The notes beneath the pieces are model-generated. The model searched no databases and was not told the origin of the DNA. It was given only the letters and a program-made list of their open reading frames with translations. Shown piece by piece: positions 17,021 to 27,200 of a DNA stretch of 64,000 bases. A program made the position numbers and the translations under genes. The stretch comes from an uncultured Bacteroidia bacterium (GTDB taxonomy: Bacteria; Bacteroidota; Bacteroidia; J057; CALAJH01): NCBI GenBank assembly GCA_937922655.1, contig CALAJH010000001.1, positions 1-64,000 of the forward strand, in the 5' to 3' direction. Position 1 is the stretch's first letter, and every line of letters begins with the position of its first letter.

Positions 17021-17968
17021 ATGAAACGACGCCTCTTAACGATGTTTTTTGGCGCGACGTTGGCCGCCGGCGTCGCCCAAGCCCAACGGCCCCGCGAAGA
17101 CGACATCTTCTGGTCGCGCAGAATTATTTTGCGCATCGACCTCAACGAAAAGTTCAACGCCCCGCTCAACAAAATCGTCCCCGACGACCAGCGCTTCGGC
17201 CAACGATATCCTATCAAAGAAGGAATGGTGCGCGCGTTGATGAAAGCTTATCTGCGCGGACAACTCCGCGGCTTCGACCCCAACGACTATTCCCCCTTGC
17301 CCAAAGAAGAGGTCGTCAAAAAACTGACCGACTGGAACCTCGGAACCCAACTCCCCGAACCCGTAACCGCCAACGAACCCGTCAAACAAAAAAAATATTA
17401 CGACGAGGACGAAGACGAAAAAGAAGACCCGCTCGCCGAATCGGGGCAAGAAGAATCCGAAGAAATCGCCGAACACGAAGAAGACTACCGTTCCCTCGAC
17501 GACGTCTCCCAAGAACTTGAAAACCTTGCCCCTTTTGAGAAAAAAAACGAACAAGAACTCGACACCTACGAAGTTCTCAAAAAACTTAAAGCCACCGAAA
17601 ACGACCTTATCACCGGTACCGACGTCATCATCGAGTTGGTCGAAGACTGGATGTTCGACAAAAACCGCAGCGCCACCTATCGCGACCTCCAATACATTCG
17701 CATCATGTGGGTCGACCCCGAGGGCAAATTGCCGTTTAAACCCATCGTCGCCTTTAAATATTCGGACGTTGAACCGCTTTTGGCCCAAGTCCAATGGACC
17801 AACCCCCAAAACGACGCGGCCCACATGTCCGTCAGGGATGCGCTCAACTTTCGCAACTTCACCGGCATTATTGTCAATATGTCCGGCAAAAACATCCGCG
17901 ACAAACGCGAGGCCGAACGCAAGCGCGAGATGCTCATCGAATTTGAACACAACCTATGGCAATATTAA
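17021..17968 (+). CDS. gldN: Type IX secretion / gliding motility protein GldN
   Basis: A 315-residue exported protein with a signal peptide ending GVAQAQ; an in-frame ATG at 16973 would precede the signal, so 17021 is chosen. GldN features: DDIFWSRRIILRIDLNEKFN, TGTDVIIELVEDWMFDKNRS, YRDLQYIRIMWVDPEGK and NFTGIIVNMSGKNIRDKREA. GldN (PorN) forms the periplasmic T9SS ring with the GldK lipoprotein. Residues about 122-165 are an acidic insert (DEDEDEKEDPLAESGQEESE...). gldKLM, normally upstream, are absent. It overlaps the next gene by 13 bp. Confidence 0.88.
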   Translation: MKRRLLTMFFGATLAAGVAQAQRPREDDIFWSRRIILRIDLNEKFNAPLNKIVPDDQRFGQRYPIKEGMVRALMKAYLRGQLRGFDPNDYSPLPKEEVVKKLTDWNLGTQLPEPVTANEPVKQKKYYDEDEDEKEDPLAESGQEESEEIAEHEEDYRSLDDVSQELENLAPFEKKNEQELDTYEVLKKLKATENDLITGTDVIIELVEDWMFDKNRSATYRDLQYIRIMWVDPEGKLPFKPIVAFKYSDVEPLLAQVQWTNPQNDAAHMSVRDALNFRNFTGIIVNMSGKNIRDKREAERKREMLIEFEHNLWQY

Positions 17969-18432
17969 TGAAAGTCGTGTCGGCCGTTGTGTGCTGTACG
18001 GCGCTGTTCGCCTGCACAAGCGACGGCAACCAAGCCGGCGACAAAAATCACGTCGCTCCCGGCAAGCCGGCCGGAAGTTGGGTTATTGCCGACGTGCAAA
18101 TCGATTCCACCCTCCCCGAAAACAAGGCCCTCGCCAACGAAAGCCCCGACGGTTATGAATTAATGACCGGCCTTTTGGTGCAACAGTCCATCGGGCGGCG
18201 CTACGATTTTTCCGACGACGGCAAGTTCGACAAGTTCGTTCCCTACGATTCCTCGTCGTTTTCCGGCACGTGGCAACAAGAGGGCGCGGCCCTTAGCCTT
18301 GTCTATCAAGACGACGGCGTCCAACGCCGCGAAAACTATCTGGTCGAATCCCAATCGGATTCCATCCTTCGCCTTGTTTCCAAAGACAAACTGACGGTCA
18401 AATACGTACTGACCCGGCCCGTCGAACCATGA
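17956..18432 (+). CDS. Small lipoprotein (lipocalin-like scoring domain)
   Basis: A 158-residue predicted lipoprotein; the signal ends in LFAC, giving Cys20 as the lipidated residue. The mature part (GSWVIADVQIDS..., YDFSDDGKFDKFVPYDSSS, FSGTWQQEGAALSLVYQDDG, DSILRLVSKDKLTVKYVLTR) has the G-x-W...F-x-x-D-G-x-F pattern of Bacteroidota lipocalin-like/DUF4923-type lipoproteins. The function is unknown. Its start lies inside the end of gldN and its stop overlaps pdxJ by 4 bp, so it is translationally coupled to both. Confidence 0.7.
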   Translation: MAILMKVVSAVVCCTALFACTSDGNQAGDKNHVAPGKPAGSWVIADVQIDSTLPENKALANESPDGYELMTGLLVQQSIGRRYDFSDDGKFDKFVPYDSSSFSGTWQQEGAALSLVYQDDGVQRRENYLVESQSDSILRLVSKDKLTVKYVLTRPVEP

Positions 18433-19184
18433 CCCGGCTTTCGGTAAACGTCAATAAAATCGCGCTCTTGCGCAATTCGCGCGGCGGCCGTCGGCCCGAT
18501 TTATACCTTGCCGCCAAAGACATTATCGTCTTCGGCGCGCAAGGAATCACCGTCCATCCCCGGCCCGACGAACGCCACGTGCGTTTTGCCGACCTGCCGA
18601 TACTTCGAGAAATCGTCGCCGAACACCCCGGCGTTGAATTCAACATCGAAGGCTATCCTTCGGAGAAAACGCTGGAATGGGTCGAAAAAACCCGTCCGCA
18701 CCAATACACGCTCGTTCCCGACCCGCCCGGCGTACTGACCTCCAACGAGGGTTGGACGTTCGACGAACCCGCCGTCGAACTTTTAACGTCGGTGTTGGCA
18801 ACGGTCAAATCGTGGGGGGTGAGAACGTCGCTGTTCATCGACCCGATGGAAGCACGGGCTACGGGTGCGGCCAAGCTCGGCGCCGACCGCATCGAACTCT
18901 ATACCGGAGCTTACGCCCACGATTATCCCCAATCCCCCCGCTCCGCCGTCCGAGCTTACGTTGCAACGGCGCAAAAAGCCCGAGAACTCGGACTCGAAAT
19001 CAACGCCGGCCACGATTTGGATTTGGACAACCTCAATTTTTTCGTACGTACCGTTCCCGACGTAGCCGAGGTGTCCATTGGCCACGCCCTTGTTTGCGAC
19101 GCGCTTTATTTTGGATTGGAAGCGACGGTCAAAAAATATTTGGCCGAACTCGAACGACTCAACGAGCCGTTGCCGGCGGCGTAA
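18429..19184 (+). CDS. pdxJ: Pyridoxine 5'-phosphate synthase PdxJ
   Basis: A 251-residue TIM barrel of full family length. PdxJ joins 1-deoxy-D-xylulose 5-phosphate and 3-amino-2-oxopropyl phosphate into pyridoxine 5'-phosphate, the last ring-forming step of the DXP-dependent vitamin B6 route. Conserved motifs are visible in order: SVNVNKIALLRNSRGG, GITVHPRPDERH, VEFNIEGYPS, LGADRIELYTGAYA, GLEINAGHDLDLDNL and AEVSIGHALVCDAL. The ATGA overlap with the lipoprotein gene places it in the SPFH-gldN-lipoprotein-pdxJ unit. Confidence 0.96.
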   Translation: MTRLSVNVNKIALLRNSRGGRRPDLYLAAKDIIVFGAQGITVHPRPDERHVRFADLPILREIVAEHPGVEFNIEGYPSEKTLEWVEKTRPHQYTLVPDPPGVLTSNEGWTFDEPAVELLTSVLATVKSWGVRTSLFIDPMEARATGAAKLGADRIELYTGAYAHDYPQSPRSAVRAYVATAQKARELGLEINAGHDLDLDNLNFFVRTVPDVAEVSIGHALVCDALYFGLEATVKKYLAELERLNEPLPAA

Positions 19185-19205
19185 AGTCGGCGTCCGTTTG
19201 GGGGT

Positions 19206-19499
19206 TTAACGGACGGACGGGGGCTCGTTGCGCAAAAAACGCCGGTCGGCGTAGAACGTTCCCAAGGGCAAAAGCGCCAAAAACGACAACGCCGCAAACC
19301 AAAACAAAGTTTTGCTTTTTTGCCGCATCGCCGCCCAAGCCAAAACGACGTAGGCGACGAAAAGTACGCCGTGCGCCATGCCGATGACCAAGTTGGGTTC
19401 GGGAATTTTTGCAAGGTATTTGAGCGGCATGCCCACGGCCAAAAGCAAAACGTACGAAACGCCTTCGAGCACGCCCGTCGTTCTCAACGCCTTCCACAT
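19206..19499 (-). CDS. DUF3817 small integral membrane protein
   Basis: A 97-residue protein with three predicted transmembrane helices. It starts with LRTTGVLEGVSYVLLLAVGMPLKY, the DUF3817 (YdzA-like) signature, and continues with GMAHGVLFVAYVVLAWAAM and a last helix ending LPLGTFYADR. The role is unknown. It lies 1 bp after the DUF3352-MORN gene and ends the three-gene minus-strand operon. Confidence 0.85.
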   Translation of the reverse strand: MWKALRTTGVLEGVSYVLLLAVGMPLKYLAKIPEPNLVIGMAHGVLFVAYVVLAWAAMRQKSKTLFWFAALSFLALLPLGTFYADRRFLRNEPPSVR

Positions 19500-19500
19500 A

Positions 19501-21408
19501 TCAATAATTTTCTTCTTTTTCCACCCGGCCCTTGCGGTCGTAATAATACCATTTGCCCGTTTTTTCGCCTTTATTATAGGCGCCTTGTTCTTTAAGCATG
19601 CCGTTTTTGTAATACGATTTGTACTCGCCGTGAAGTTGGCCGTTGCGGTAAAACCCTAAGGTTTTGACGTCGCCGTTGGGATAAGTTTCCTTAAAGGCGC
19701 TGTCTTGCACGGCGGCGGATTCTTGCGTTGCGCCCGCAGGAATTTCTTGCGCTTTGGGGGCTTGGTACGGCGTGTAATTGACGGCCAAAAGCGAACGGTA
19801 GCCGCCCTTTTCCGCCCGAAATTCCATGCCCATGTGTCGAAACGAACGCACGTACTCCTCGTTCTTTTGTATCGAAACGCCCGTCGAATAGCCGGTGTAA
19901 CGCGGAAGTTTGGAATACATATGCTCCATGCCGACGTAGCAAAAAACGTGGCTTTTGGCCTCGAAGCGTTCGACGAACGCGTTGTATTCGTCGTTGCGAA
20001 CCAATACGTTTTCGGCGTCGTAGTCGTCCAAAAAATCCTGCAATGCAACGGCGTTGTTGGAAAAAACGACGAAATCCTTGACGAAAGTGTAATACGGTTT
20101 GTAGTCGTCGAACTTGGCGAAAAGCTTGCCCAAAATGAGTTTAAAGAACGCTTTTTCGTGAAATTTATGAATTTCGTAGGCTTTGTACCGATAGGATTTG
20201 AATTTGACGGGCGTACGCTTTTTGATTTGTTTGGCGATGAAATCCATGCGTTCTTGGGCCGCTCCGACGTCCGAGGTGTGAACGAGCAGAAGAAAGTCTT
20301 CGGGGGCGCCCGAGGATTTCGGAGTCAGGGAGGCGAAGCATATCTCGTTTCCGAACCATGACAAAAGGTCGCGTTTGAGTTGCACGCCCAAAAGTTTTTC
20401 GACGGTTTTGACGTTGTCGGCGTAGGATTTGTATTTGGCGGGGTCTTTTTTGAGTGTTTCTTCGAAGCGTTGATAAACGTCCAAATACTCGTCGAATTGC
20501 AGGCTTGCGAAAAGGGCGGTGCGTCGGGGGAGGAGTCGGTCTGCGGTTCGTCGTCCGGCTTTGGCGTCGGCAAGGGCGTGCAAATACGTTCCGCCCGAGG
20601 GATTGAGCATGGTCATGCCCCCCAATACCAAGTCCGCGTCGTCGAAGTCCAAATCGAAACCGCCGACGTCGAACGTTTCCGCCAATGCCGAAAACAATCC
20701 CGTTTCCCGCGAATAGATTTGAAAAAAATAGGGCAACATTTGAACGTTGACGTAGACGTTGAGCGGTTTTTGCTCGTCGACGAAGCGTTTGAGTTCGACC
20801 ATCGACGGATGGATTTCCCAATAGGGATTGTCGCGTTCGTCGACGGCCGAGTAAATCAATTTGAGTTTGTAACTGACCAAAAGCAGGTTGTCGATGACAC
20901 AGAAATGGAGCGTTTCCTTTTCGGTTTTGTCGTAGTATTTGAGCAATTCCCGGCCTTTGTATTCGGCGGTGGAAAGGCCGGCGTTCAGGTCGCTCAAAAG
21001 CGGTTGGAGCAGCTCTTGTAGCAGTTTGAGTTTTGCGCCCTTGCGCAAGTCGAGAACGTACAAAAAGTCGAAGTTTGTGGCGGAGGTTTTGTGCAAACTG
21101 AGTGTAACGTAGCGGGAACCGAGCAGTTGGGAAACGGTGGGATTGGCGTTGACGAGCGAGTCGAGGAAGTCGGTTTGTCGGTCGATTTCGGCGAAGTCGG
21201 GGTGGTTGCTCAGGTGGCGCCAAAATTCGGTTTGGGAGACGGTTTTCCATGCGGCGTGGGGGTCGCGGCTTTCGACAATCAAGACCGCGTCTCGGGGGAC
21301 GACGGCCAACGCCCGCGTTTGTCCCGTAAAGAAAAACCATTTGTAAAAATAATATCCGCCGACGACGAGCGTCAAAATCAGAGCGAGTATTCCAAGAATT
21401 TTTTTCAT
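19501..21408 (-). CDS. DUF3352-like membrane-anchored protein with C-terminal MORN repeats
   Basis: A 635-residue protein. An N-terminal anchor helix (about 5-22) is followed by a large periplasmic region: VVPRDAVLIVESRDPHAAWK near the start, GGMTMLNPSG and FASLQFDEYLDVY in the middle, and a conserved segment on a self-reporting beta fold, as in DUF3352. The last 65 residues contain MORN/YwqK-type repeats (KETYPNGDVKTLGFYRNGQLHGEYKSYYKNGMLKEQG and GEKTGKWYYYDRKGRVEKE in the order seen). The function is unknown. It starts within the stop of the M28 peptidase gene (4-bp overlap). Confidence 0.72.
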   Translation of the reverse strand: MKKILGILALILTLVVGGYYFYKWFFFTGQTRALAVVPRDAVLIVESRDPHAAWKTVSQTEFWRHLSNHPDFAEIDRQTDFLDSLVNANPTVSQLLGSRYVTLSLHKTSATNFDFLYVLDLRKGAKLKLLQELLQPLLSDLNAGLSTAEYKGRELLKYYDKTEKETLHFCVIDNLLLVSYKLKLIYSAVDERDNPYWEIHPSMVELKRFVDEQKPLNVYVNVQMLPYFFQIYSRETGLFSALAETFDVGGFDLDFDDADLVLGGMTMLNPSGGTYLHALADAKAGRRTADRLLPRRTALFASLQFDEYLDVYQRFEETLKKDPAKYKSYADNVKTVEKLLGVQLKRDLLSWFGNEICFASLTPKSSGAPEDFLLLVHTSDVGAAQERMDFIAKQIKKRTPVKFKSYRYKAYEIHKFHEKAFFKLILGKLFAKFDDYKPYYTFVKDFVVFSNNAVALQDFLDDYDAENVLVRNDEYNAFVERFEAKSHVFCYVGMEHMYSKLPRYTGYSTGVSIQKNEEYVRSFRHMGMEFRAEKGGYRSLLAVNYTPYQAPKAQEIPAGATQESAAVQDSAFKETYPNGDVKTLGFYRNGQLHGEYKSYYKNGMLKEQGAYNKGEKTGKWYYYDRKGRVEKEENY

Positions 21409-22772
21409 GGGTTTAATATGGGGTTCAATGCGTGAACGACAAGGTTTCTGAACTTGTAAAAGGCGAAAAGCGACAGGGCGTCGGGTTTGTCGTGAACGTC
21501 GTGATAATGCGGCGGGCCGCCCATGGTGTAAAAAAAGAGCGCCGGCACGCCTTTTTGCGTGAAAGGATAGTGGTCGCTGTTGGGGGCGTTGGGACGCGAA
21601 TCGAGTTTGTGCGTTGCTTTGAGGCTGTCGTTGAGCGTCGAAAATTTTTCAAACAAGCCGGTAAAGGTTTTTCCGCCCACGGCCATGACGCCGTCTTGGC
21701 CGTGGCCCCAGAGGTCGAAGTTGAGGCAGTATTTGATTTTGGAAAGGGGGAGGGGCGCCGGTCGGGCGACGTAATGCAACGAGCCGTTAAGCCCGACTTC
21801 TTCGGCGCCGAAAGCGATGAATATCGTTGTATAAGGGGTGCGTTCAAGCGCGTCGGCCAAGGACAGCAGCAGCGCCGTACCCGAGGCGTTGTCGTTGGCG
21901 CCGTAAAACACCGCCTCGCCGACCCGTCCCAGATGGTCGTAATGGGCGCTCAAAACCACGGCGGTGTCGGGTACGCGCCAGCCGCGCCGTACGCCGACGA
22001 CGTTGCGCGTTTCAAGGTTTTTGTAGCCCGCCTGTACGGACACCGACGCTTTTTTTATTTTCGTTTTAAGGGCGGGCTTCAAAATCCGAACGACGGGAAT
22101 GGGCAGGGTTTGGGCGGAAAGACTTGCGGTGAGTTTGTCTTCGAGAACGACGACGGCGGCGGCGCCGCGCTCGGCGGCGGAACGACAACGGTCGTCGAGG
22201 CGGGTATGGGTTTGGCCTTGCGGCACGGCGGCGTTAATCACGGCCACGCGTCCTTTGAGGTTGGGGGCTTTAACCCAATCGCTTTCCAAACCCGCGCCCG
22301 CATCATACGCTTTTCCCGTCGCCATGCCGCGCCCCGAACTTTCATGGACAATATAGTCCGTGCCGATGCGCATTGTTTTTCCGTTGATTTTCAACGCCGC
22401 TCCTTCAATCAAGTTTAAGGCGATGGGAAAACTTTGGAAATACCCCGCAAGCGAATCCCCCGAAAAAGCGGGCGACAAACCCGCGGCGCGAAAACGTTCG
22501 GCGATATAATTTGCGGCCTTGACGTGGCCGTCCATAATGTAGCCGCGGCCGTGCATGGTTTCCGAGGCCAAGGTTCGCAAGTCGGTCCACGCCCGCCGCA
22601 TGACCGTTGCCGAATCGGGCGGGCTTTGGGCGCAAACGTCGGAAAAACAACACAGGGCCCACATCGCCCAAAGCCGCCCCCCAAAACAAAACGGCGGTTT
22701 CGCCCGAACGTTCAAGCATCGACGCGCAAAGTTGCCGGCGGGCTCCGAAAGAAAAGCCTTTTTAACCCTCAT
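21405..22772 (-). CDS. Exported M28-family zinc metallopeptidase
   Basis: A 455-residue predicted aminopeptidase. The N-terminus is long before a possible signal (LWAMWALCCFSDVCAQ, about residues 34-49). A PA-like domain occupies about 100-230. The M28 catalytic part has the expected metal-site motifs in order: SAHYDHLG, GANDNASG (bridging Asp), AFGAEEVG (general base and ligand Glu), NFDLWG (ligand Asp; NFDMVG is more usual) and HDVHDK near the end (last His ligand). It probably trims peptides in the periplasm or outside. First gene of the M28-DUF3352-DUF3817 operon. Confidence 0.88.
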   Translation of the reverse strand: MRVKKAFLSEPAGNFARRCLNVRAKPPFCFGGRLWAMWALCCFSDVCAQSPPDSATVMRRAWTDLRTLASETMHGRGYIMDGHVKAANYIAERFRAAGLSPAFSGDSLAGYFQSFPIALNLIEGAALKINGKTMRIGTDYIVHESSGRGMATGKAYDAGAGLESDWVKAPNLKGRVAVINAAVPQGQTHTRLDDRCRSAAERGAAAVVVLEDKLTASLSAQTLPIPVVRILKPALKTKIKKASVSVQAGYKNLETRNVVGVRRGWRVPDTAVVLSAHYDHLGRVGEAVFYGANDNASGTALLLSLADALERTPYTTIFIAFGAEEVGLNGSLHYVARPAPLPLSKIKYCLNFDLWGHGQDGVMAVGGKTFTGLFEKFSTLNDSLKATHKLDSRPNAPNSDHYPFTQKGVPALFFYTMGGPPHYHDVHDKPDALSLFAFYKFRNLVVHALNPILNP

Positions 22773-22799
22773 TTTTCCACGTTTGGTGGTTTTTCGTCA

Positions 22800-22807
22800 C
22801 AAAGATA
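22800..22807 (-). promoter_or_regulatory. -7 box TATCTTTG for the M28 operon
   Basis: On the minus strand TATCTTTG matches TAnnTTTG and lies 27 bp before the ATG at 22772. No clear -33 element is seen. Confidence 0.45.
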
Positions 22808-22906
22808 CGTATTTCAGCGACCCGTCGATATCCGTTCGGGCGCCAAAACCCTCTTCAAATTTTATAAAAATTGAACTTTTTTAACGCCGCCCGCGTAGCT
22901 TTTTCC

Positions 22907-23329
22907 ATGAGTTTCGTCAAAGAATTTAAAGCGTTTATCAATCGCGGCAACGTTTTGGATTTGGCCGTTGGCGTTGTGATTGGCGGCGCTTTCGGAAAAA
23001 TCGTCTCCTCAATCGTCAACGACCTTGTCACCCCGCCCTTGGGACTGTTGCTTTCGGGCGTCGACCTCAAAAAATACAAGTGGGTCATCAAGGCGGCGGA
23101 AGGCGAAAGCACGGAAATCGCCATTACCTATGGCGCCTTTTTGCAAAACGTCATGGATTTTTTGATTATCGCCTTTGCGATATTCTGGGTCGTCAAAGCG
23201 GCCAACAAACTCAGGAAAAAAGAAGAGGAAACTCCGCCCGCGCCCAAAGAACCCACCGCCGAAGAAAAACTTTTGACCGAAATCCGCGACCTGCTCCAAG
23301 CCCAAGCCGAAAACCAACCGCGTGCTTGA
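22907..23329 (+). CDS. mscL: Large-conductance mechanosensitive channel MscL
   Basis: A 140-residue protein. MscL opens under membrane tension to release solutes on hypo-osmotic shock. The start at 22907 gives the canonical [33 protein letters not shown]; an upstream in-frame Met at 22871 would add 12 unconserved residues. TM1 is at about 14-40 and TM2 at about 77-100 ([21 protein letters not shown]). A cytoplasmic helix bundle follows ([13 protein letters not shown]). Length and motifs are typical. Confidence 0.95.
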   Translation: MSFVKEFKAFINRGNVLDLAVGVVIGGAFGKIVSSIVNDLVTPPLGLLLSGVDLKKYKWVIKAAEGESTEIAITYGAFLQNVMDFLIIAFAIFWVVKAANKLRKKEEETPPAPKEPTAEEKLLTEIRDLLQAQAENQPRA

Positions 23330-23365
23330 CGTTCGTGGTCTTTCGACCGTTTGCATCAAAAAACG

Positions 23366-23403
23366 AAGGGAGACTCCGAAACGGTCTCCCTTGCTAATTT
23401 TTT
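23366..23403. terminator. Bidirectional terminator between mscL and YceI genes
   Basis: AAGGGAGAC (23366-23374) pairs with GTCTCCCTT (23384-23392), followed by a T run near 23397-23403. It sits between the two convergent genes. Confidence 0.75.
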
Positions 23404-23417
23404 GTCGGTTTGCCGGA

Positions 23418-24098
23418 CTAATTTTTCGCCTCGATTTTTAATTCGAGGTCGATGTTGGGATGGATGAATTTGTCGCCCAAGCTCTTGTCGTTGCCGTAGA
23501 CGACGCCCCATTTGGTCCGGTCGATGGCGAATTTGGCCGTCGCGCTCACCGCGCCCGCTTCGGAAAGGGTGATTTTCGCGGGAAACTCGATGTTGTTGGT
23601 TTTTCCTCGAAGGGTCAGGTTGCCTTTGACGATGTGCGTGGCCGAGTCGCTCGGGGCCTCGGTAACGCCCGTGATTTCAAACTTGCCCGTCGGGTATTCT
23701 TTGGCCAAAAAGAAGTCGGTGTCGCGGAGGTGGTTTTCGAGTTTGGCTTTGTCTTCGCCTTTCAAATCGAGGACGGTGATGGACTGCATGTCGATGGTTA
23801 TTTCGCCCCCGACGATTTTGCCGCCGTCGATTTTGAGCGCGCCGTCGGAAATGCGAACGGTGCCGTTGTGTTGGCCCAGTTTCGCCCCCGCTATACCTTT
23901 GCGACCTATCCAGTTGATGATGCTGGCGGCCGTATCGACTTTCACCGACAATGCGGCGGCTTGGGAGTCTACTTTTTCCGCGCCTTCTTGGGTTTTGGCT
24001 TCTTTATTGCCGCCGTCCGCGCACGCGAACGTCGTCAGCAGTAGGGCGGTTAACGCCCAATATTTCGTCGCCGAGACCCATGTTTTAGACCGTTTCAT
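23418..24098 (-). CDS. YceI-family lipoprotein
   Basis: A 226-residue protein. The start at 24098 gives a proper lipoprotein signal (MKRSKTW ... LLLTTFAC); the frame is open 32 codons further but that stretch is unlike a signal. The mature part shows YceI lipocalin-like features: TAASIINWIGRKG, GTVRISDGALKIDGGKIVGGEITIDM, LENHLRDTDFFLAKEYPTGKFEITG, GNLTLRGKTNNIEFPA and AKFAIDRTKWGVVYGN. YceI proteins bind isoprenoid or other lipids in the periplasm. Ligand not predictable. Single gene. Confidence 0.92.
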   Translation of the reverse strand: MKRSKTWVSATKYWALTALLLTTFACADGGNKEAKTQEGAEKVDSQAAALSVKVDTAASIINWIGRKGIAGAKLGQHNGTVRISDGALKIDGGKIVGGEITIDMQSITVLDLKGEDKAKLENHLRDTDFFLAKEYPTGKFEITGVTEAPSDSATHIVKGNLTLRGKTNNIEFPAKITLSEAGAVSATAKFAIDRTKWGVVYGNDKSLGDKFIHPNIDLELKIEAKN

Positions 24099-24274
24099 AC
24101 TTGAAATGATGTTGTTTGTACAAAGGTCTAAACAACGCAGGCCGGAGTTTGGTTCAATTATGTTTTTTATTTTGCAACCGGGAAAATTTCCCATCGAACG
24201 GGCTTTTGGCGACGTTGTCTACGTAAGCGGTTCTTGACATCCGACCCCGTCCAAAAATATCGTCTCCAATTCGT

Positions 24275-24282
24275 TATTTTTG
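24275..24282 (+). promoter_or_regulatory. Leaderless-type promoter box TATTTTTG, 4 bp before the methyltransferase start
   Basis: TATTTTTG is followed by CCGT and then the ATG at 24287. The predicted transcript starts at the start codon. No -33 TTTG at 17-23 bp. Confidence 0.6.
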
Positions 24283-24286
24283 CCGT

Positions 24287-27200
24287 ATGAACGCCGTCGT
24301 CGAATATCTTTCCGCTCTCGAAACCGACCTCAAAACGGGCGCGGCGGGCGAACACGCCTATCGCGGCGCCCTCAAAACGCTCGTCGAAACCCTTTGGCCC
24401 AAGCTCACCGCCACCAACGAACCCAAGCGCACGGCGGTCGGGGCGCCCGACTTCGTCGTTTCCGACCCCAACCACATCCCTGTCGGATACATCGAGGCCA
24501 AAGACCTCGACAAAGACCTCGACGACAAACTTTACGCCCAACAGTTCGGCCGTTACCTCCACGCCTTCGACAACGTCCTCATCACCGACTATTTGCGCTT
24601 TCGGTTGTACCGTTCGGGCGAAAGGGTCATGGAGGCGCGCATCGGACGTACGGAAAACGGTAAAATCAAGCCCGAAAAACAAAATTTTTCGGCGTTTTTG
24701 GACTTGATAAACGAGTTTTGTTCGTATCGCGGACAAACGATAACGACTCCCGAAGCCTTGGCGGCGGCCTTGGCGAAAAAAGCCAAAATCCTTGCCGCCT
24801 TCATCGCCCAAGCCCTCAACGACGACGGCGCCGCCCAATTCGTTTCCAATCAATTGGACTTCAACGGCAACGGCGATTCGGAATTGCGCCGGCAGTTCGT
24901 TTCGATTCGCGAAATGCTTTTGCGCAACATCAAAGCCGAAGAGTTTGCCGACGTTTACGCCCAAACCATTACCTACGGCATGTTCGCCGCCCGTTGGAAC
25001 GACCCGCGTCCCGACGCTTTTCACCGTACGCGCGCCCACGACCTCATCCCGCAATCCAATCCTTTTTTGCGCAATCTTTTCCAATACGTGGCGGGCTACC
25101 ATCTCGACAAACGCTTGGCGTGGGTGGTCGAAGGGTTGGCGGACATTCTGCGGGCAACGGATTTGGAAAGCATCCTGTCGCGTTCGCAGAACCCCGTCAT
25201 TCATTTTTACGAAACCTTTTTGGCCGAATACAATCCCAAACTTCGCAAAAGCCGCGGCGTTTGGTATACGCCCGAACCCGTGGTGAAATTCATCGTTCGC
25301 GCCGCCGACCAAATCTTGCAAACCGAATTTCAAAGCGGCTTGGCGGACGAGACGACGGTCAAAAGCGCCGACGGAAAAAGCGTACACAAAGTGCAAATTC
25401 TCGACCCCGCCACGGGAACGGGAACGTTCTTGGCAGAAGTCGTCCGGCAAATACAAGCCAAGGTTCCCTCGGGCGTTTGGCCCGATTACGTCGAAAAACA
25501 TTTGATACCGAGGTTGTACGGTTTTGAAATTTTGATGGCGCCTTATACCGTCGCCCACCTGATGCTTTCGGACGTATTGCAAAAATCGGGCGCCGCCCCC
25601 GAAAAACGCCTGCGCATCTACTTGTCCAACGCCCTCGAAGGCGACAACCCCAACGTCCCCCCGCTTCCTTTCGCCGGTTGGCTTTCCCAAGAAGCCAATC
25701 TTGCCAATCACGTCAAGCGCGACGCCCCCGTGATGTTGATTCTCGGAAACCCGCCCTATGCCGGCGCCTCGGCCAACATGTTCGATTGGATCGGCCAACT
25801 TATCGAAGATTACAAAATCGTCGACGGACAAAAACTCGACGAACGAAACTCCAAATGGCTCCAAGACGACTACGTCAAGTTTATCCGTATGGCCGAATGG
25901 ATTTTGGAGCGCAACCCCGTCGGGGTAATCGCTTTTGTCAACAATCATGCCTTCTTGGACAACCCCACTTTTCGGGGCATGAGGCAAAGATTGGCAGGCG
26001 TTTTCGACAAAATTTACGTTATTGACCTTCACGGAAACACCATGAAAAAAGAAGTCGCGCCCGACGGTGGAAAAGACCAAAACGTTTTCGACATCAAACA
26101 GGGCGTTTCGATTAATATTTTCGTCAAAACGGGAAAAAAGCCCGGAGGGGCGGACGTTTACCATTGCGACGTTTACGGCACGCGCGAAAGCAAGTTCGAC
26201 TTTTTGCAAAACACGGTTTTCTCCCAAGCGCCGTTTCAAAAAATTCAACCCACCGCGCCGTTTTATTTTTTCGTTCCCAAAAATTTTGTGGGTAGAGAAG
26301 AATACATGGCGGGGTTCTCCGTCGCGGAACTGTTTGGCGTTCACAGTACGGGCGTCGTTACCGCCCGCGACGCCCTCGTTATCGACGCCGACCCCCAAAA
26401 ACTCTTGGCCCGAATGCACGAATTTGCCAACTTGCAAATCGACGACCCCATAATTCGGGAAAAATATTTTGGCTCCGACAAAACAAGAAAATATCCGCCC
26501 GGCGACAATCTCACTTGGAAACTTTCCGAAGTCCGACGTAAAATGCGCAACGACATACGACCCGAAAACATTCACCCAATTCATTATCGGCCGTTCGATT
26601 ACCGTTACATTTATTACGATACAAGAATGTTGGAAGGGCCGCGGGAAGATGTAATGCGGCATTTTCTCGAAAAAACAAATATCGGCTTGGTTTTCAACCG
26701 TCAAGTCGTTACCGACAATTGGTCCCACGTTCAAGCGGTGAATACAATTATTGACGCAAGGCTTCATTACAGCAACAAGGGCATTCCTAAACTTGCCCCG
26801 CTTTATCTTTACTCCGAAGACGGTCAAATCCGCACAAGCAATCTTAATGTCGATATCGTTCGTCAAGTTTTTGAATGCATCGGACGCAACCCCGAACCCA
26901 TCGATATTTTCGATTACGTCTACGGCGTTCTTTTCGACCCGGAATACCGTCAAAAATACGTCGAATTCTTGAACATCGATTATCCGCGCATTCCGTATCC
27001 CCAAGACGCGGCCGACTTTGCAAAACACCGGGACGTCGGAAAAGAACTGCGGCTCTTGCACCTGTTCGAACATCCCGAAATGACGCGCGAACGTTTGAAC
27101 GAAACCGACTTTCCCGTCGCGGGCAACGGGCGCGTCGAAAACGTCCGGTGGTTCGACGAACGCGTCTATATCAACCCCACCCAATATTTTTCGGGCGTTT

